In this document: one piece after another, positions 33,884 through 42,493 of the stretch | Layout of the letters: each line of letters opens with the position of its first letter | Position numbering within the stretch: the stretch's first letter is position 1 | Assembly (NCBI RefSeq): GCF_044759095.2 | Contig: NZ_JBIYSM020000003.1 | Span: 62,001 to 126,000, forward strand | Direction of reading: 5' to 3' | Origin: JBIYSM02 sp044759095 | GTDB lineage: Bacteria > Bacillota > Bacilli > Brevibacillales > Brevibacillaceae | DNA: 64,000 nucleotides | Translations under genes and position numbers: made by a program | The notes under the pieces: generated by a model | The model's database searches: none | What the model was told of the DNA's origin: nothing | The model's input: the letters and a program-made list of their open reading frames with translations, nothing else

Positions 33884-33911
33884 TTTACGAAAAAATAACT
33901 TGTCTTCATGA
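33884..33911 (+). promoter_or_regulatory. Possible PhoP boxes upstream of phoPR
   Basis: TTTACG (33884), ATAACT (33895) and TCATGA (33906) occur at 11-base intervals. The first two resemble the PhoP direct-repeat consensus TT(A/T/C)ACA with five-base spacers and align with the array before phoU. This suggests autoregulation of phoPR. Confidence 0.5.
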
Positions 33912-34001
33912 TAGGCATTTGGCAGACTGAAGCTAGAACAGGCAAATATAAATGTTGAAAAAACAAGGACGTTGCGCCGTTACAGTAGGGGGAACAACAA
34001 C

Positions 34002-34697
34002 GTGACAAAAATATTGGTAGTGGATGATGAAGCTTCCATTGCGAAGTTGTTGCAGTTTAACCTGGAAAAAGCGGGCTATGAAGTGGTAACAGCGTTTGAC
34101 GGGAAACAGGCGCTGGATATGGCTCGTTTAGAGCAGCCTGATTTTATTATTCTCGACCTGATGCTGCCGAAGATGGACGGGATGGACGTTTGCAAAACGC
34201 TGCGTCAGGAGCGGAACAACACCCCGATCCTGATGCTTACCGCCAAGGACGACGAGCTGGACAAGATCCTCGGGTTGGAACTGGGGGCAGACGATTACTT
34301 GACCAAGCCGTTCAGTCCCCGTGAAGTGATTGCCCGCGTCAAAGCCATTCTGCGCCGTACGCAAACCGCATCGGAGGCTCCCGATCAGACGGAAGAGGTC
34401 GTGCTGCAGTTTGGTGAGATTCGCTTGTACCCGGAAAAGTATGAAGTGTACCGCGGCGAAGAAAAAGTGGAACTGACCCCGAAGGAGTTTGAGCTGTTGC
34501 ATTATCTGGCCAGTCATCAGGGACGCGTGCTTACCCGCGATCAACTGTTGAATGCGGTCTGGAACTACGACTTTATTGGTGATTCGCGCATTGTTGATGT
34601 GCATGTCAGCCATCTTCGCGAAAAGCTGGAAGAAGACACGAAAAATCCCCGTTACATCAAAACCGTGCGGGGATTAGGTTACAAACTAGAGGGATAA
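34002..34697 (+). CDS. phoP: Response regulator PhoP (OmpR family)
   Basis: The GTG start follows TAGGGGGAAC; 231 residues. The receiver domain (1-118) has acidic residues DDE at 8-10, phospho-acceptor Asp52 (IILDLMLPKMDG), and the switch Lys in LTKPFSP. The OmpR-type winged helix (about 135-231) holds VELTPKEFELLHYLASHQGRVLTRDQLLNAVW and RIVDVHVSHLREKLE. Position after mdh and before phoR matches Bacillus phoPR, the phosphate starvation system. PhoP-like boxes lie upstream. Confidence 0.93.
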   Translation: MTKILVVDDEASIAKLLQFNLEKAGYEVVTAFDGKQALDMARLEQPDFIILDLMLPKMDGMDVCKTLRQERNNTPILMLTAKDDELDKILGLELGADDYLTKPFSPREVIARVKAILRRTQTASEAPDQTEEVVLQFGEIRLYPEKYEVYRGEEKVELTPKEFELLHYLASHQGRVLTRDQLLNAVWNYDFIGDSRIVDVHVSHLREKLEEDTKNPRYIKTVRGLGYKLEG

Positions 34698-34715
34698 CAA
34701 CGGGAGGCTTGAGAG

Positions 34716-36479
34716 GTGACGCGCTTTCGCATCAAACTAACCTTGACCATCCTCGGCCTCATTTCGCTTGTGCTGATCGTCATGGGGATCTACTTTGCCA
34801 AAGTACTGGAACGCTCCTACATGGAGGCGATGAACGAGCTGCTTGCCAGAGAATCGAGACTGGTGGCGCAGGCTGTCCGGCAGCCGGAGATGTTTCGTGA
34901 CGCAGCAATCCTGGCGGAACGTGTCCAACAATTTGCCCCTTCGGAAGACGTGCGCCTCACCGTGATCGATTCACAGGGAACGGTCCTGTATGACAACAAC
35001 TCTCACCCCGAGAATATGGAAAATCATGCGAACCGGCCCGAGTTTGTCGCCGCTCTTCGCGGAAAAACAGGCGCTTCCCGCCGTTTCAGTGAAACGCTGG
35101 GGTATGACATGATGTACGTAGCCGTACCCGTAATGCAGGGGGAGCAGGTCATCGGAGCGGTACGCTCGGCGATGTCCATGAAAGACATTACCGATACGAT
35201 ACACAGCATGTGGTTTAGCCTCTTGACCGGACTCCTCATTACCCTGGTGGTTGGATCGCTGGTGGTGTCGCGCATTTCGTTCAGCATTATCCGGCCGATT
35301 GAAGAGATCACTCGCGTCGCCCGCAACATCACGCAGCGGGAGTTCGAAAGCCGGGTAAAGATCAAAGCCAAGGACGAGATTGGTCAGCTGGCAGGTGCCA
35401 TCAATTTCATGGCGTCCAGCCTGGAAAAGCAAATGTATGAGATTTCGGAAAACCAGCAGCGCCTCACCGGTGTTCTCACCAATATGACCAGCGGAGTGAT
35501 ATTCGTCACGGAAAACCGCCGTATCATGCTGGTCAATCCGGCAGTGGAAAAACTGCTCGGCACTCCCGGTCACGAACTGGTCGGCAAACTGCATATCGAG
35601 GCGGGGAAAAATTTTGGTCTCAGCCAGTACATCGACCGCTGCCTCGACACGGGAGAGAAGTTTCGTCAGGAGATTCACATCTACTATCCGCAGGAAAGGG
35701 TATTGGATGTGAACTTTGCTCCTTACATCAACTTCAAGGGGGAAGCAAAAGGCGTCGTTGTCGTCCTGCACGATATTACGGAGATTCGCCGTCTGGAGAA
35801 AATGCGCAGTGATTTTGTGGCCAATGTATCCCACGAGCTGCGTACACCCATTACCTCAATCAAGGGCTTTACCGAAACGCTGCTGGACGGAGCGATGCAG
35901 GATGAAGATACCTGCCGCAACTTTTTACAGATCATTTACGACGAGAGCGAACGGCTGTACCGGATGATCCGTGACATTCTCGACCTTTCCAAAATTGAGC
36001 AGAAACGGATCCCGCTGACGCTTAAGCGACTGAACGTACATGAACTGATCGAAGGCACGGTCGCGCTGGTGCAGGAGCAGCTTCAGCGCAAAAAGATCGC
36101 TTTCACGATGCCGGAAGGGCCACAAGTGTGGATGATCACGGACAGGGATTGCCTGCACCAGATCGTCCTGAACCTCGTCTCCAACGCGATCGCCTACACA
36201 CCGGAGGGAGGCGCCGTCGAAATCAAGGTGGAAACAAACGGCAGCACCGTGTCCATTAAGGTGAGTGACACGGGAATCGGGATTCCGGAAAAAGACATCC
36301 CGCGCATCTTTGAACGATTCTATCGGGTGGACAAAGCCCGCAGCCGGGATTCAGGCGGCACCGGGCTGGGGCTCGCCATCGTGAAGCATTTGGTAGAAAA
36401 CCTGAACGGACAGATTTCGGTAGAGAGCGCAGAGGGCAAGGGGACCACGTTTACCGTTACCCTTCCTGTAAAGCAGTAG
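34716..36479 (+). CDS. phoR: Sensor histidine kinase PhoR
   Basis: The GTG start follows GGGAGGCTTGAGAG; 587 residues. The order is membrane helix 1 (about residues 9-29), an extracytoplasmic sensor domain (30-165), helix 2 (SLLTGLLITLVVGSLVVSRISFS), HAMP, PAS (LTGVLTNMTSGVIFVTENRRIMLVNPAVEKLLG), the dimerisation domain with phospho-His (FVANVSHELRTPITSIKGFTETLL), and an ATPase domain with NLVSNAIAYTPEGG and GTGLGLAIVKHLVE. It should autophosphorylate in phosphate shortage and pass phosphate to PhoP. It is 18 bases after phoP. Confidence 0.94.
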   Translation: MTRFRIKLTLTILGLISLVLIVMGIYFAKVLERSYMEAMNELLARESRLVAQAVRQPEMFRDAAILAERVQQFAPSEDVRLTVIDSQGTVLYDNNSHPENMENHANRPEFVAALRGKTGASRRFSETLGYDMMYVAVPVMQGEQVIGAVRSAMSMKDITDTIHSMWFSLLTGLLITLVVGSLVVSRISFSIIRPIEEITRVARNITQREFESRVKIKAKDEIGQLAGAINFMASSLEKQMYEISENQQRLTGVLTNMTSGVIFVTENRRIMLVNPAVEKLLGTPGHELVGKLHIEAGKNFGLSQYIDRCLDTGEKFRQEIHIYYPQERVLDVNFAPYINFKGEAKGVVVVLHDITEIRRLEKMRSDFVANVSHELRTPITSIKGFTETLLDGAMQDEDTCRNFLQIIYDESERLYRMIRDILDLSKIEQKRIPLTLKRLNVHELIEGTVALVQEQLQRKKIAFTMPEGPQVWMITDRDCLHQIVLNLVSNAIAYTPEGGAVEIKVETNGSTVSIKVSDTGIGIPEKDIPRIFERFYRVDKARSRDSGGTGLGLAIVKHLVENLNGQISVESAEGKGTTFTVTLPVKQ

Positions 36480-36489
36480 AACCGCACAT

Positions 36490-36518
36490 GCGAAGGCTCG
36501 CGATGCCTTCGCTGGTTT
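36490..36518 (+). terminator. Hairpin after phoR
   Basis: GCGAAGGC and GCCTTCGC pair around a seven-base loop; the tail TGGTTT is only weakly T-rich. Probably a terminator. Confidence 0.5.
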
Positions 36519-36535
36519 ACAACCTCCCCTAAATC

Positions 36536-36574
36536 TTTACAAAAAGATAACAATGCCTTTAACTGCCGTACATA
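36536..36574 (+). promoter_or_regulatory. PhoP box array before phoU
   Basis: Four hexamers lie at exact 11-base intervals: TTTACA (36536), ATAACA (36547), TTTAAC (36558) and TACATA (36569). The first three fit PhoP direct repeats. A TACGAT/GATTAT -10 follows at about 36584-36591, so the boxes occupy the -35 region as in PhoP-activated promoters. Confidence 0.65.
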
Positions 36575-36620
36575 AATTCCTTGTACGATTATGCTGCAAC
36601 CTATGGGGAGGGATTGTTAC

Positions 36621-37277
36621 ATGTCACGACATGTTTTTGAGGAACAGCTGGACGGCCTGCACCAAAAGCTGATGTCTATGGGAACGTTGGTAGAAGAAGC
36701 CATTCACAAGGCAATTAAAAGCCTGGTTGAGCGAGACGTGCAATTGGCCGATGAGGTCATTCAAAACGATACACTGATCAACGAATTGGAACATGAGATT
36801 GAAACGGGATGCTTTCGGCTGATCGCTCTGCAGCAGCCGGTAGGCAGCGACCTGAGACGATTGGGAACGATGCTGAAGCTGGTTACGGACCTGGAGCGAA
36901 TGGGGGACCACGCCGTCTCGATCTCGAAGACGACACGCCGATTGATGGCCGAGCCGTACGTAAAGCCGCTCATCGACATTCCGATCATGGCGGATAACGT
37001 CAAAGAGATGGTGCGTGACTGCCTCAATGCCTACATCAACAAGGACAAGCAGGCGGCAGAAGAGATTGCGGTTCGCGACGATGTCGTCGACAAGCTGTTC
37101 TCCAAGATTTTCCGCGATTTGATTGATGTGATGACAAACAACAAACAGTCGATTTCCCAGGGGACACACCTGTTGTTGGTAGCCCAGTATCTGGAGCGAA
37201 TCGCCGATCACGTCACCAATATCTGCGAGTGGATCATTTACATGAACACCGGGAAAATGACGGATTTGAACAACTAG
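36621..37277 (+). CDS. phoU: Phosphate uptake regulator PhoU
   Basis: The start chosen is ATG 36621 after GGGGAGGG; 218 residues, the standard PhoU length. Two three-helix repeats are visible, each with an (E/D)xxxD metal motif: RRLGTMLKLVTDLERMGDHAVSI in the first and LLVAQYLERIADHVTNICEW in the second. PhoU links the Pst phosphate transporter to the PhoR sensor and restrains uptake. Unusually for Bacillota, pstSCAB is not adjacent; phoU stands alone after phoPR under its own PhoP-type promoter. Confidence 0.95.
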   Translation: MSRHVFEEQLDGLHQKLMSMGTLVEEAIHKAIKSLVERDVQLADEVIQNDTLINELEHEIETGCFRLIALQQPVGSDLRRLGTMLKLVTDLERMGDHAVSISKTTRRLMAEPYVKPLIDIPIMADNVKEMVRDCLNAYINKDKQAAEEIAVRDDVVDKLFSKIFRDLIDVMTNNKQSISQGTHLLLVAQYLERIADHVTNICEWIIYMNTGKMTDLNN

Positions 37278-37370
37278 GACAGAGAAACGAAACGGTTGAG
37301 AGGAAACAGGGAGTGTCGCATGAAACCATCCGGACTGCTCATACTAACCTTGGAGGAGGTGAGCAGCCGG

Positions 37371-38294
37371 ATGTTTTTTTCCTGGATGGCGGGGTTATTG
37401 CTCCTGCTAAATCCAATCGACGTAGCCGATTTTTTGCAAATCGAATATAACGGTGAAATCATCGCGTACATGGATAGGGCTGGCTATACCATCCCGTTTG
37501 ACGACATACCTTTGGTGGACGATGCAAAGCTGTATCTGTTTGCTCAACAACTGGAAGCACAGGTCTACCAGCCCCCTGTCAATGCCTCGTTTAACGACAA
37601 GGGGGAGATTGTACCGGAAACAAAGGGACGAACCCTGAACCACAACGCTTTTATTCAACAATTCTTCTCGTATTATTACAGCAACGGACCGATGCGGATC
37701 AATCAGATTTACCAGGACGTGTATCCGAAGGTGGATCGGGAGCTGCTGAAATATGTAAGCCAAAAGAGAATCGGTCAGTATGTCACGTTTTTCAATCCGA
37801 ACAACAAAAACCGTTCCCACAATATTTCGCTCGCTGCCAAAGCGATCAACAACTATGTCGTGATGCCGGGAGAGATTTTTTCCTTTAACAAGGTGGTGGG
37901 CATGCGAACCAAGGCAAAAGGTTACCTGCAAGCGCCTGTGATCGTCAAGGGAGAGCTCTCTGAAGGGATCGGCGGAGGAATCTGCCAGGTGTCTTCCACC
38001 CTGTACAATGCGGTGGATCACGCCGGGCTGCACATAGTGAAACGATATTCACACAGCCGCCATGTCCCTTACGTCCCACCTGGCAGGGACGCGACGGTCA
38101 GCTGGTATGGACCCGACTTTGTATTTCAAAACAAGTACCCTTACCCGGTGTTGATTCGGGCCAGGTCGCAATCGGGACGGATGGCGGTCACCATCCACTC
38201 GTTTCCCGAGATTGAACACGAACCGCGCCACGTCCCCAGTGTCCGCAACCAATTGCCGGAGGAAACCCCTATCGGGAAGAACAGCATCGAGTAA
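37371..38294 (+). CDS. VanW family protein
   Basis: The start chosen is ATG 37371, nine bases after GGAGGAGGTG; ATG 37320 is in frame but has a weaker site. The 307-residue protein begins with a hydrophobic segment (FFSWMAGLLLLLNPIDV), so it is membrane-anchored or exported. An N-terminal domain is followed by the VanW core: ISLAAKAINNYVVMPGEIFSFNKVVGMRTKAKGYLQAPVI and GGGICQVSSTLYNAVDHAGLHIVKR. VanW is named from vancomycin clusters but most members are chromosomal envelope proteins of unknown role; no vanA/B genes are nearby. Confidence 0.88.
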   Translation: MFFSWMAGLLLLLNPIDVADFLQIEYNGEIIAYMDRAGYTIPFDDIPLVDDAKLYLFAQQLEAQVYQPPVNASFNDKGEIVPETKGRTLNHNAFIQQFFSYYYSNGPMRINQIYQDVYPKVDRELLKYVSQKRIGQYVTFFNPNNKNRSHNISLAAKAINNYVVMPGEIFSFNKVVGMRTKAKGYLQAPVIVKGELSEGIGGGICQVSSTLYNAVDHAGLHIVKRYSHSRHVPYVPPGRDATVSWYGPDFVFQNKYPYPVLIRARSQSGRMAVTIHSFPEIEHEPRHVPSVRNQLPEETPIGKNSIE

Positions 38295-38312
38295 GACAGG
38301 TGCTGTTTTTTT
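38281..38312 (+). terminator. Terminator overlapping the VanW gene stop
   Basis: ACAGCA and TGCTGT pair around a 14-base loop containing the TAA stop, followed by six T. Confidence 0.75.
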
Positions 38313-38324
38313 GTTAAAATATAG

Positions 38325-38383
38325 TTGCTATTCCAATGATGTGTGCTATATTATTTCGTATGGAAAAATTTCGTGCACGAAAT
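38325..38383 (+). promoter_or_regulatory. Promoter and palindromic operator of the MarR-efflux operon
   Basis: TTGCTA and TATATT are 16 bases apart (38325-38352). A perfect 16-base palindrome ATTTCGTGCACGAAAT (38368-38383) lies just after the expected transcription start, with a related half-site ATTTCGTA at 38353. This is a typical MarR autorepression layout. Confidence 0.8.
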
Positions 38384-38404
38384 AATGAATGAAAGGGGCT
38401 AAAA

Positions 38405-38830
38405 ATGGAAAAACCGACGGTCATCCGTGACCTGTTGAAGCGATTGAACAAGACCATAAACGTGATCGCCACCAGAGAACTCGGAAAATTTGGCTTGACC
38501 ATGCCGCAGCTGATGGTGATTCGGCAAATTGTGCATGAGCCGAAGACGATTGGTCAGATCAGCAAAGCGGTAGACCTATCCTACAGCACCATTTCCGGCA
38601 TCATTGACCGTTTGGAGCGGGAGCAATTGGTCGTGCGAATGAGGGATGAGCACGACCGCCGCGTGGTATGGATACGGATTACGCCCAAGTTTAAAGAGGT
38701 TGTTGGTCAAGTGCCGATCTTTTCAGATGAGTACTACAACCGATTGTTTGAAGACTTTTCGGATCAGGAGTTGGACTCAATCATCCTTGTACTGAAGATG
38801 CTGACAAACAAGTTAGAAAAAGAAAGTTGA
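38405..38830 (+). CDS. MarR family transcriptional regulator
   Basis: The 141-residue protein has the MarR winged helix: LTMPQLMVIRQIVHEPKTIGQISKAVDLSYSTISGIIDRLEREQLVVRMRDEHDRRVVWIRITPK, flanked by the dimerisation helices. The ATG follows GAAAGGGG. It is the first gene of a four-gene efflux operon and has a perfect palindrome in its promoter, so it should repress the operon until a toxic compound is bound. There is no Cys suggesting redox sensing. Confidence 0.92.
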   Translation: MEKPTVIRDLLKRLNKTINVIATRELGKFGLTMPQLMVIRQIVHEPKTIGQISKAVDLSYSTISGIIDRLEREQLVVRMRDEHDRRVVWIRITPKFKEVVGQVPIFSDEYYNRLFEDFSDQELDSIILVLKMLTNKLEKES

Positions 38831-38839
38831 GGAGAAATC

Positions 38840-39499
38840 ATGAAGCGAAAGAGCGTGCTTACGGCGATTCTTGCGGGAATGATCCTCGCGGGAGGAGGGG
38901 TTGGCTATTACTACTGGTATGAAGGAAGTCATTACGTCACGACGGAGGACGCTCGGGTGGCAGGAGATATCTACCGCATCATGCCGCGAATTGCAGGGAA
39001 GCTGATCGCCCTGCAAATTAAGGACGGCGATATGGTTGTTTCCGACCAAATTGTAGGTCAGCAGGACACGACCAATCTTCCCGGCAGCCTGCTGGAAAAT
39101 GCGGTCCTGCGAGCTCCCATTTCCGGTACGGTAATGAAAACTCTGGCCAAAACAGGAGAAGTCGTTTCACCTGGTCAATCTGTCGCGATGGTGGTGGATG
39201 AAAGCAATCTGTATATTTCCGCAAATGTTGAAGAGACGGAGATTCAACGTCTGCAGGTGGGCCAACTGGTTGACATCAAGATCGACGCTTTCCCCGATTT
39301 GAAATTAACCGGCCATCTGGCGGAAATTGGCAGGGCGACCAATTCTACGTTTGCCTTGCTGCCCGCCATCAATACCAGCGGGAACTTTACCAAAGTGACA
39401 CAGCGCATCCCGATTAAAGTGGCGATTGATTCCAGCGAGTCCGTTCACTTGTGGGCCGGAATGAATGCGGAAATCAAAGTTCATGTGAAGGGGATATAG
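38840..39499 (+). CDS. Short EmrA/HlyD-type membrane fusion protein
   Basis: The 219-residue protein has an N-terminal membrane anchor (LTAILAGMILAGGGVGYYYW) and then the EmrA-like start HYVTTEDARVAGDIYRIMPRIAGKLIALQIKDGDMV. The lipoyl halves follow each other directly (ENAVLRAPISGTVMKTLAKTGEVVSPGQSVAMVV) with no long coiled-coil hairpin between them, which makes it much shorter than E. coli EmrA. A barrel domain ends the protein. It probably works with the transporter at 40737-42266. It follows the MarR gene by nine bases. Confidence 0.85.
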   Translation: MKRKSVLTAILAGMILAGGGVGYYYWYEGSHYVTTEDARVAGDIYRIMPRIAGKLIALQIKDGDMVVSDQIVGQQDTTNLPGSLLENAVLRAPISGTVMKTLAKTGEVVSPGQSVAMVVDESNLYISANVEETEIQRLQVGQLVDIKIDAFPDLKLTGHLAEIGRATNSTFALLPAINTSGNFTKVTQRIPIKVAIDSSESVHLWAGMNAEIKVHVKGI

Positions 39500-39502
39500 G
39501 GG

Positions 39503-40723
39503 ATGCGTAAACGGTTACTGTCACAAAAGATGATTGTCGTTCTTTCCACGGTTTCCCTTTTGGCAGCCGGCTGCATCAATCAGACCACTGCACCGGAAGG
39601 GAATGTCCCGGTCGTTAAGGCATGGAAGGTAACGTCCCATACCGGTTCGATCGCCAGCGGAAAAGTGCAGGCGGAAGAAGAGATTCAAGTGGTGTCCAAA
39701 CTTCCTGGCAAGGTGTCGCAAGTAAGGGTCAAGGAAGGCTCGACCGTAAAAAAAGGGGACATCCTGATCGAGCTGGAGTCATCCGACTACCTCCAGCAGG
39801 TAAAGCAAGCGGAAGCGGCGATTACCGGCGCACAGGCGCGTCTGGCTGACGCACAGGCAGGGGCCCGCTCCCAAGAACTGCAGCGCTTATCCAGCGGAGT
39901 CGCACAGGCGCAAGCAGGTCTTCAGGTCGCCCAAAACAGCTACAATCGCATGAAAGCCCTGTATGACTCTGGAGCAATATCTCAGGCTGAACTGGAAAAA
40001 GCTTCATTGGAACTGGAAAAGGCGAAAACAGGTTTGGAACAGGCACAGGCACAACTGGATTTGGTGAAGGCAGGACCTACCTCCAACTCGGTAGCTGCCT
40101 TGCAGGCCGATGTCGAGCGGCTGCAATCGGGATTGGCACTCGCGAAAATGACGTATGAAAACACACTGATTCATGCGCCCATCAGCGGCATTGTCGCCCG
40201 CCGAAGCATTGATCCGGGTGAAATGGCACAGCCGGGTGTTCCGCTCTTGATACTGGTGAATATGGATTCGGTCAAAATTGAAGCAAGTGTACCTCAGGAT
40301 CAGATTAATCAGATCAAGATGGGATCGACCGTCGTCGTAAAGGCTGCGGGTATGGGAAGCAAAATATGGACGGGTACGGTTGAATTTGTCAGCCCGGTGT
40401 CCGATCCGAACAGCAGCTCCTTTCCTATCAAAGTGAAGGTGAACAATCAGGACGGCTCACTCAAGGCAGGTATGCTGGCGGAGGTTTACTTGCAGGACGG
40501 CAACGACCATGAGTGGAAGCTCCCCGCCTCAGCGATTGTGAAAAAAGCGAACAAATCCTACCTTTATAAAATAGACCGCGATGTGGTTCATGAGGTGGAG
40601 GTAACCGTCGGTGAAATCGACCGTGATTGGGCAACCGTCACTGGCGGCGTGAATGATCAGGACAGCATCGTAATGAATCCGAGTGAGCAATTGAAGGAAG
40701 GCAGCAAAGTACTCGTAAACTAG
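39503..40723 (+). CDS. Efflux adaptor lipoprotein (HlyD/AcrA type)
   Basis: The 406-residue protein has a lipoprotein signal with lipobox LAAGC. It then shows the first lipoyl half (VSKLPGKVSQVRVKEGSTVKKGDILIELES), a long Ala/Gln/Glu-rich coiled coil (residues about 105-200, AEAAITGAQARLADAQAGARS onward), the second lipoyl half (ENTLIHAPISGIVARRSIDPGEMAQPGVPLLILV), and beta-barrel and proximal domains. The ATG is three bases after the preceding stop. A full-length adaptor next to a short one for a single transporter is unusual. Confidence 0.9.
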   Translation: MRKRLLSQKMIVVLSTVSLLAAGCINQTTAPEGNVPVVKAWKVTSHTGSIASGKVQAEEEIQVVSKLPGKVSQVRVKEGSTVKKGDILIELESSDYLQQVKQAEAAITGAQARLADAQAGARSQELQRLSSGVAQAQAGLQVAQNSYNRMKALYDSGAISQAELEKASLELEKAKTGLEQAQAQLDLVKAGPTSNSVAALQADVERLQSGLALAKMTYENTLIHAPISGIVARRSIDPGEMAQPGVPLLILVNMDSVKIEASVPQDQINQIKMGSTVVVKAAGMGSKIWTGTVEFVSPVSDPNSSSFPIKVKVNNQDGSLKAGMLAEVYLQDGNDHEWKLPASAIVKKANKSYLYKIDRDVVHEVEVTVGEIDRDWATVTGGVNDQDSIVMNPSEQLKEGSKVLVN

Positions 40724-40736
40724 AGGGGGATTGGCT

Positions 40737-42266
40737 GTGTGGATTACCCTCATCGCGATCATTTTGGGAACGTTTGTAGCGGTGTTGAATAATAGTTTGA
40801 TCAATATTGCGCTGCCCACCCTGGTAAACGTGTTCGGCTCCACCACCCAGACAATCCAGTGGGTCTTGACCGGCTTCATGCTGGCAAGTGCGGTCGTCAT
40901 TCCGATGAGTGGTGCGTTGGGCGACAAGTTCGGGTATAAAAAAGTGTACCTTACCACGCTGATCGCGTTTACGATCACGTCCGGTCTTTGCGGGTTGGCG
41001 TGGAGTGACAGCAGTTTGATCGCTTTCCGCATCGTTCAAGGTGTAAGCGGCGGAATGATAATGCCGATTGGGATGGCGATGATTTACATGATCATCCCCC
41101 GGGAAAAGATCGGGGTCGCCCTGGGCCTGTACGGGATTGCCGCGATGGTTGCACCGGCCGTCGGTCCTACTTTGAGCGGATACCTGATCGAATACTTCAG
41201 TTGGCGCATGTTGTTTTTCATGAACGTGCCTGTCGGAATCATAGCGGTATTTTTGTGCAGCATCCTCTTGAAGGAGACCCCGAAAAAGCCTGACATGACG
41301 TTTGACCTCTTGGGGGCGGTTCTCTCTGTCATCGCGTTTGGGACGCTATTACTGGCATTGAGCAAAGGCCAGGCGGAGGGATGGACGTCCCTGTATATCG
41401 TCAGTTTGTTTTTTATCGCTTTTTTCAGCATGGCGCTCTTCATTTGGGTGGAGTTGGGGAAGGAGCAGCCGCTCCTCGATTTACGCTTGTTTAAAATCCC
41501 GGTATTTACACTCAGTGTGTTTACGTCCAGCTTCGTCATGATAGGGATGATGGGCGGGGTATTTCTCATCCCGATTTTTTTGCAGAACATTCAAGGGATG
41601 ACAGCAGTCGATACAGGGCTGCTCTTGATGCCGCAGTCGGTTGCCATGGCCTTGATGATGCCGGTGAGCGGCAAATTGTTTGACAAGTATGGCGTAGGAC
41701 CCGTCGGCTTTATCGGCCTCACCATCATGGGGATTACGACGCTTGCACTGTATCGGTTGACGGCCGATACACCGCACCACTGGTTAGATACGGTGTTAAC
41801 CTTGAGGGGACTCGGCATCGGACTATGCATGATGCCGCTCTCCACCGTGGGGATGAATGCCGTCCCGCGGGCAAGTGTCGGGAAAGCTTCTTCTCTTTCC
41901 AACGTCATCCGACAAGTGATGAGCTCGTTGGGTATTGCCATCTTGACAGGCATCATGACCCGCCAGCAAAACCTACATACAGCGGCCATTTCCGAAAGTG
42001 TGTCCATTATGTCTGATGCGGCCAATGACGTATTAAAGAGCTTATCCGGCGTGCTATCGTTGAACGGTGTGGACCAAGCTGCGGCTTTCGGAACGGCAAG
42101 CTATCTTCTGGCCGGACTGATTCAAAGAGAGGCTGCTGTCAGGGCCATCGCCGATACCCTGATGCTGTCGGCCCTGCCCGTTGTCGCGTCAATCCCGCTT
42201 GTTTACTTTTTGCGCAAGAAAAACGCAGGCGCCAAGCCGGAACAAGAACAAAAGACAGCAGCCTAG
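40737..42266 (+). CDS. DHA2 family MFS drug efflux transporter (EmrB/QacA type)
   Basis: The start chosen is GTG 40737, seven bases after GAGGGGG; TTG 40731 is too close to that site. The 509-residue protein has about 14 hydrophobic segments, the DHA2 layout. Motif C-type region is ATMVAPAVGPTLSGYLIEYFSWRMLFFMNVPVGI, and motif A-like MSGALGDKFGYKKVYL follows helix 2. It exports hydrophobic drugs in exchange for protons, presumably with one or both adaptors encoded upstream. Its stop lies in the arm of the operon terminator. Confidence 0.93.
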   Translation: MWITLIAIILGTFVAVLNNSLINIALPTLVNVFGSTTQTIQWVLTGFMLASAVVIPMSGALGDKFGYKKVYLTTLIAFTITSGLCGLAWSDSSLIAFRIVQGVSGGMIMPIGMAMIYMIIPREKIGVALGLYGIAAMVAPAVGPTLSGYLIEYFSWRMLFFMNVPVGIIAVFLCSILLKETPKKPDMTFDLLGAVLSVIAFGTLLLALSKGQAEGWTSLYIVSLFFIAFFSMALFIWVELGKEQPLLDLRLFKIPVFTLSVFTSSFVMIGMMGGVFLIPIFLQNIQGMTAVDTGLLLMPQSVAMALMMPVSGKLFDKYGVGPVGFIGLTIMGITTLALYRLTADTPHHWLDTVLTLRGLGIGLCMMPLSTVGMNAVPRASVGKASSLSNVIRQVMSSLGIAILTGIMTRQQNLHTAAISESVSIMSDAANDVLKSLSGVLSLNGVDQAAAFGTASYLLAGLIQREAAVRAIADTLMLSALPVVASIPLVYFLRKKNAGAKPEQEQKTAA

Positions 42267-42284
42267 AGAAGCTGCTGTCTTTTT
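42253..42284 (+). terminator. Terminator of the efflux operon
   Basis: The perfect ten-base arms AGACAGCAGC and GCTGCTGTCT flank an eight-base loop that contains the TAG stop, followed by four T. Confidence 0.85.
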
Positions 42285-42349
42285 GTTATGATGAGAAATG
42301 TGATCATGAATCCTTGTTCAAAAAATTCATCTGGATTGGGAGAGATAAA

Positions 42350-42493
42350 ATGACGCAACCACCAGGTCGACGAAAAAGCCTGCTTTTGTATATAAAAGGA
42401 CTTTCCGTATGGGGAAAAATGGGTTGGGTCATCTTTCTTGGATACATCGTCGGCCGAATCGTATACTGGATCGTAACGGTGTTGAGAGGTTAA
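42350..42493 (+). CDS. Small basic membrane protein (47 residues)
   Basis: The ATG follows TTGGGAGAG at good spacing. The product starts basic (TQPPGRRKSLLLYIKGLS) and has one membrane helix (MGWVIFLGYIVGRIVYWIVTVL). Its TAA directly abuts the stop codon of the convergent EamA gene. It is expressed, if at all, after the efflux terminator from an unseen promoter. Family not recognised. Confidence 0.5.
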   Translation: MTQPPGRRKSLLLYIKGLSVWGKMGWVIFLGYIVGRIVYWIVTVLRG

